From NCBI GenBank assembly GCA_947044405.1, contig CAMRHE010000012.1, positions 9,792,001-9,856,000 of the forward strand: a stretch of 64,000 bases of DNA, read 5' to 3'. The notes beneath the pieces were generated by a model, which saw only the letters and a list, made by a program, of their open reading frames with translations, was not told the DNA's origin and searched no databases. This DNA is from Leptodactylus fallax (Eukaryota > Chordata > Amphibia > Anura > Leptodactylidae). The number at the start of each line of letters is the position of its first letter. Position 1 is the stretch's first letter. Of the stretch, positions 62,691-64,000 are shown piece by piece. The translations under genes and the position numbers were made by a program.

Positions 62691-63000
62691 ATATTTTAAA
62701 AAAAACCTCTAAAAATCTTGCAATATCAACTCTTCCCACGAAGACTTAATAGTTTGTGACTTCCTGTCTCCTTGAGATGGACCATGGGCCATAGACAATG
62801 CTCTGGAGCAGACCCTATTGACTTTTATGGGAGAATTTCCTCGACATCCTCTGTAGACAGTTGTGAAGTCACCTAATGTGACTTGTGAATTATTTGTCTA
62901 TCTACATATACCTGATCACTGTGATCATCAGTGTGCTGATAAGTGAACTGGCTGCTATAAAGAAATCTCTTACAGAAAACAGGATAGTCAACAGAAAACA
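62690..63000. repeat. Dispersed repeat, copy 3 of 3, rearranged
   Basis: The left part (TATTTTAAAAAAAACCTCTAA, AATCTTGCA) is in the same orientation as 1770-2165. The right part (CTCTGGAGCAGACCCTATTG, ATATACCTGATCACTG, GAAATCTCTTACAGAAAACA) is inverted relative to it, so this copy is internally rearranged. Confidence 0.45.
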
Positions 63001-63058
63001 TAAGTCTCAGCATAATATTTGGCTTACTAGTCATTTTCTGATGTCACATTCATTTTAA

Positions 63059-63496
63059 AGAGGACCTTTCACGCCCTCTTGCATATGTGTTTTATATACC
63101 ACTAGAAAGCCGTGGCTTTCCCGTTATGTGCCCCGGGGCTGGAGATATTGGTGCTGTTAGTTTCGGCACCGATCTCTGCCCACTGTTAGAAGGGCGTTCC
63201 TGACAGTCTAGTTAAGCTGCGAGGAACGCCCCCCACCCCTGACAGTACTTGTCCATAGCCCTGTATTGTCAGAAGGGGAGTTCCTTACCGCACAGCGATG
63301 ATGCTGACCCCAGTATAAGTCTATGGATGAGTACTGGTCGGGGGGGGGGGGGCGTCCTTCTGACAGTGGGCAGAGGTCAGTGCCAAAGCTAATGGCACTG
63401 ATATCTTCTGTCCCGGAGCACATAATGGGAAAGCCGGCAGACCGCTTTCTAGTGGTATATAAAACCGCATGTTCATGAGGACATGAAAGGTCCTCT
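63059..63496. mobile_element. TTAA-flanked foldback element (438 bp)
   Basis: TTAA at 63055-63058 and 63497-63500 flanks inverted ends AGAGGACCTTTCACGCCCTC and GACATGAAAGGTCCTCT. The arms pair further in through ATATACCACTAGAAAGC and GCTTTCTAGTGGTATATA. It is non-coding and GC-rich; a frog family of this type is familiar to me. Confidence 0.7.
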
Positions 63497-63500
63497 TTAA

Positions 63501-64000
63501 GTCTATTTTAACCAATATGCAGAAAACTGCAACATATGTAATTTATTAATATACTAAAAAAAAAAAAAATTGTGCCCCAAATTCTTACTATAGTAGGTCC
63601 TCACCTCTACTCGGCACACCAGTCTCCTATGACAGTACTGACCTCTTCTTTCAAAACATGACCATACAGCTGCATCAGTTCCTTTAACTGTTAATGTCCT
63701 AGTTTCTCATGCACAGCGTTTTTCAATAAAAGTTGCTGATGCAGGGGGTCTGGTCACATAAGCAACCACTTCCATGTGGCTTAAGGGGAGTACTTTGCCT
63801 TATAAAGAGGCAAACTTTCCAAAGTAATATACTAACAATATATTAAACTGTATATCACGGCATTTCCTGAATCAATTTAAAGCGACCCCTTTAAAAATAG
63901 CTGTATACATTTCTATGGAGATAGCTACCTCTAGTGGTAACTATAGGCTGACAATTTTACCATGTTATTCTATGGCTGCATGAAGAGAAGCTGTGCGTCA
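63501..64000. other. Intron sequence at the window edge
   Basis: Nothing recognised; no AFG2A exon could be found here. Confidence 0.3.

Noticed and set aside
59300..64000. A further AFG2A exon upstream of 58979
   Set aside because: No minus-strand segment with splice sites and AAA+ domain 1 text was seen; the only coding similarity there is a plus-strand transposase relic.

Overview
The window looks like anuran amphibian nuclear DNA, probably a neobatrachian frog or toad. It carries one spliced vertebrate gene in five short exons, a very dense load of Tc1/mariner, hAT-like, TTAA-type and Harbinger-like elements, an L1-type LINE, and several repeat families I recognise from frog genomes. There is no operon structure, no CRISPR array and no rRNA.

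The only host gene I can support is AFG2A (SPATA5) on the minus strand. Five consecutive exons (58825-58979, 53740-53949, 47416-47469, 46586-46665, 8515-8638) splice in frame and encode about 207 continuous residues. These cover the end of the inter-domain linker and most of the second AAA+ ATPase domain: Walker A, pore loop, Walker B and sensor 1. The gene's 5' part lies above position 64000 and its 3' part lies below position 1. The intron between 46586 and 8638 is about 38 kb and holds most of the mobile DNA.

Layout: 1-4000 is a cluster of short elements with ends of the type GGTTCACA...TGTGAACC, flanked by TTA or TAA. 4000-8500 is mixed repeats and one possibly conserved island. 8515-8638 is the lowest AFG2A exon. 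8950-9832, 15890-16945 and 19078-20013 are decayed Tc1 copies. 21928-29930 is a Tc1 element split by a 6.4-kb, nearly full-length L1-type LINE with target-site duplications. 30634-31831 is a hAT-like element with a second foldback element inside it. 35422-37053 is a truncated LINE with a 665-bp palindromic TTAA element in its tail. 37616-38698 is a repeat with two further insertions. 40795-42328 is a young Tc1 element with complete ends. 43482-44546 is a long TA-flanked non-autonomous element. The four remaining exons follow, with a Tc1 relic at 59290-60176, a possible solo LTR near 62300 and a TTAA foldback at 63059.

Both recognisable LINE insertions lie antisense to AFG2A. Nesting gives a relative chronology in several places. 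All autonomous elements carry visible disabling lesions, although LINE ORF1 is intact and ORF2 is interrupted only by three in-frame stop codons.
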